Of a stretch of 6,638 nucleotides of DNA, positions 5,518-6,638 are shown in pieces. A program made the translations under genes and the position numbers. Positions within the stretch are counted from its first letter, which is position 1. Every line of letters begins with the position of its first letter. The notes under the pieces are model-generated. The model saw only the letters and a program-made list of their open reading frames with translations, was not told the origin of the DNA and searched no databases. This DNA is from an uncultured Mollicutes bacterium (GTDB taxonomy: Bacteria > Bacillota_I > Bacilli_A > RFN20 > CAG-826), in assembly GCA_937893635.1 (NCBI GenBank), contig CALBGF010000186.1:1-6638 (forward strand), given 5' to 3'.

Positions 5518-6048
5518 ATGGGAATGAAAAGATTGAAATCTATGAAAAATTGTCTAATGGCGCAAGCAGAAGCGCAGATGTCTCATTTAGAGTGCGTAGA
5601 TGCAAAAGAATTAGGTGAAGTAATAGATATGATTAAGGATCTTGAGGAAGCTCTTTACTATGGAAGTATAGTTGAGGCCATGGAAGGCGCTAATGAAGAA
5701 AATCCAATTAATAACTATTATTATATGGAAAGTCCTTCTTCGTATTATGATAAGGGGAACTCTTCACACACTATGTATTATACGGAGCGTCCTATGAATT
5801 TATCCAAAAATGGAAACAATAGATACATGGACTCCGATAAAGAAGGACGGAGTCCAATGTATAGAAAGATGTATATGGAATCCAAGGAAATGCATCATGA
5901 TACCGCTAAACAATTAAATGATCTGGAAAATTATTTAAAAGAATTGTCAAGTGATATTACCGATATGATTCGAGATGCTTCCCCAGAAGAAAAATAGTTA
6001 TTATATAGAAAGATTGCTGCTTTGGCAACAAAAATTGAATAGAGTTAA
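5518..6048 (+). CDS. Conserved phage protein, Met/Tyr/Asn-rich with helical ends (176 aa)
   Basis: The start ATG is one base after the previous stop, with AGAAAGGGTGG as its SD. The N-terminal helix (LKSMKNCLMAQAEAQMSHLE) is followed by VDAKELGEVIDMIKDLEEALYYGSIVEAMEG, a Tyr/Asn/Ser-rich disordered middle (NNYYYMESPSSYYD, MYYTERP, NRYMD), then RSPMYRKMYMESKEM and a C-terminal coiled coil (LNDLENYLKELSSDITDMI). TAG at 5995 and TAG at 6040 are Gln: the ending SPEEKQLLYRKIAALATKIEQS matches the C-terminus I remember for this conserved phage family, so the standard-code stop at 5995 would remove a real helix. It ends in TAA at 6046. Function unknown; membership in a run of structural genes suggests a virion or assembly role. 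Its last part overlaps the metallopeptidase ORF. Confidence 0.82.
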
Positions 6049-6355
6049 AATAAATGGTGAAGAATGGCAGGTACTTTTAGTATCTGCTAATCATCCAAAA
6101 TTATATAGGGTCGATGGTTCTTTAGCTATCGGCTCTTGTGATGACATAACTAAATGTATTTATATAAAAGAAGATATGAATGAATAGGATACATTTAAAG
6201 TGTTATGCCATGAAATGACTCATGCTGTAATGTTTAGTTATAATGTCGAGTTACCACCAGAGCAAGAAGAATTATTTGCCGATTTACTTGCTACTTATGG
6301 TTTAGAGATTATTGAACTCACTAATTACATTTTAAAGGGAGAAAGTTATTATTAA
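5975..6355 (+). CDS. Small zinc metallopeptidase, HExxH...ExxxD type (up to 126 aa)
   Basis: TAG at 6185 is codon 71, read as Gln just before the active site: DTFKVLCHEMTHAVMF holds HEMTH (residues 79-83; two Zn ligands and the catalytic Glu80), and EELFAD supplies an ExxxD motif (Glu99, Asp103) expected for a gluzincin third ligand. Upstream are a beta-rich WQVLLVSANHPKLY, DGSLAIGSCD and KCIYIKEDM, the usual substrate-edge strands. I recognise it as a compact phage peptidase of Firmicutes phages; the substrate is unknown (virion processing, host factor or peptidoglycan-linked). Start uncertain: ATG 5975 overlaps the previous gene by 74 bases and has no clear SD; TTG 6014 and TTG 6035 in the same frame would give shorter versions beginning near the conserved RVKINGEEW. 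Translation is probably coupled to the upstream gene. It ends inside a terminator hairpin. Confidence 0.82.
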
Positions 6356-6371
6356 CTTTCTCCCTTTTTTT
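6334..6371. terminator. Strong rho-independent terminator after the metallopeptidase gene
   Basis: A perfect 14-bp stem (AAAGGGAGAAAGTT, 6334-6347, with its complement 6354-6367) closes an ATTATT loop and runs into a T tract to 6371. The left arm and loop encode the last residues of the peptidase, and its TAA (6353-6355) straddles the loop and the right arm. The convergent - strand gene ends at 6370, so the hairpin also serves that transcript, whose T tract (TTTAAAAT) is weaker. Confidence 0.92.
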
Positions 6372-6638
6372 ATTTATCATCAGATACTGAAGCATTATAT
6401 TTTCGACGCACTGCATCAAATAATAAATCTCCTTGATGATTGCCTCCAATTCCATTATAGGCATCATGGTCTTGAATACACTAATTATATTCTTCAGTGG
6501 TAATAACATGACTTGGTTCTAATAAAATTTTACAAGTCTGTCTAAATTCTTTGCCTTGCATTGAAAGAATTGCTTTTTTTATACCATCTATATTAATATT
6601 CAAAATTTCCATATCAGATTTTAAATCATTATCACCAG
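6370..6638 (-). CDS. Phage protein of unknown function, C-terminal fragment (one TAG=Gln)
   Basis: The gene enters from the right edge and ends in TAA (6372-6370); 88 codons are visible. TAG at 6483-6481 is read as Gln in EEYNQCIQDHDAYNG. The fragment reads KSDMEILNINIDGIKKAIL, GKEFRQTCKILLEPSHVITTEEYN, then HDAYNGIGGNHQGDLLFDAV and RRKYNASVSDDK. The 'EExxxxxxDHxxYNxxGGNHxGDxLFxxV' pattern looks like a conserved family of small phage helper proteins, but I cannot name it. No membrane segment or catalytic motif is visible in this part. It is convergent with the peptidase gene and shares its terminator. Confidence 0.75.

Noticed and set aside
6321..6509. - strand ORF of 62 aa near the right end.
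   Set aside because: It crosses the terminator and overlaps the better-supported - strand gene ending at 6370 in another frame.
1..6638. tRNA genes (including a suppressor tRNA), CRISPR arrays, insertion sequences and attachment sites.
   Set aside because: I saw no cloverleaf-like segment, regularly spaced repeats, transposase motifs or att-like duplications; the code-changing tRNA, if any, must be elsewhere.

Overview
This window is a stretch of the late (virion and lysis) region of a tailed bacteriophage or prophage that reads TAG as glutamine. I count 17 in-frame TAG codons spread over 11 of the 14 genes. No gene ends in TAG: eleven end in TAA and three in TGA. Several TAGs fall where glutamine is expected, for example in the tail-fibre-repeat motif GTNNTQAASTAFV and in SPEEKQLLYRK. 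Under the standard code most of these genes look like broken fragments; with TAG=Gln each becomes one clean ORF with its own ribosome binding site. The low G+C, strong AAAGGAGG-type Shine-Dalgarno sites, a Firmicutes-style holin and a LytTR regulator suggest a phage of gut Clostridia/Firmicutes rather than Bacteroidota. This host call is inference.

Layout. (1) Positions 1-2349, + strand: the end of a tail or receptor-binding protein with a possibly hypervariable C-terminal domain (1-356), then four small tail-fibre or baseplate-type genes (374-646, 662-1365, 1381-1638, 1648-2349). The second of these is split by a -1 frameshift in a run of eight G. The block ends at a bidirectional terminator (2348-2379). 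(2) Positions 2366-3483, - strand: a two-gene operon driven by a near-consensus promoter (TTGACT-17-TATAAT). It encodes a LytTR-family response regulator with Glu at the phospho-acceptor position and, coupled to it through a TTGA stop/start overlap, a holin. (3) Positions 3639-6355, + strand: six co-directional genes with tight spacing. They encode four conserved phage proteins of unknown function (one with a membrane segment and Cys clusters, one beta-rich), a coiled-coil-like Met/Tyr-rich protein, and a small HExxH zinc metallopeptidase. The block ends at a 14-bp perfect hairpin terminator. (4) Positions 6370-6638, - strand: the 3' end of a further phage protein.

The most interesting part is the regulator-holin operon. 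An AgrA/ComE-like DNA-binding regulator that appears locked in an active-like state sits in the lysis cassette, divergent from a block of probable virion genes, and both sides depend on TAG reading. It could tie lysis timing, or host quorum-sensing regulons, to the late code-switched phase of infection. The frameshifted fibre gene and the variable-looking C-terminal domain suggest a second theme, diversification of host-contact proteins.
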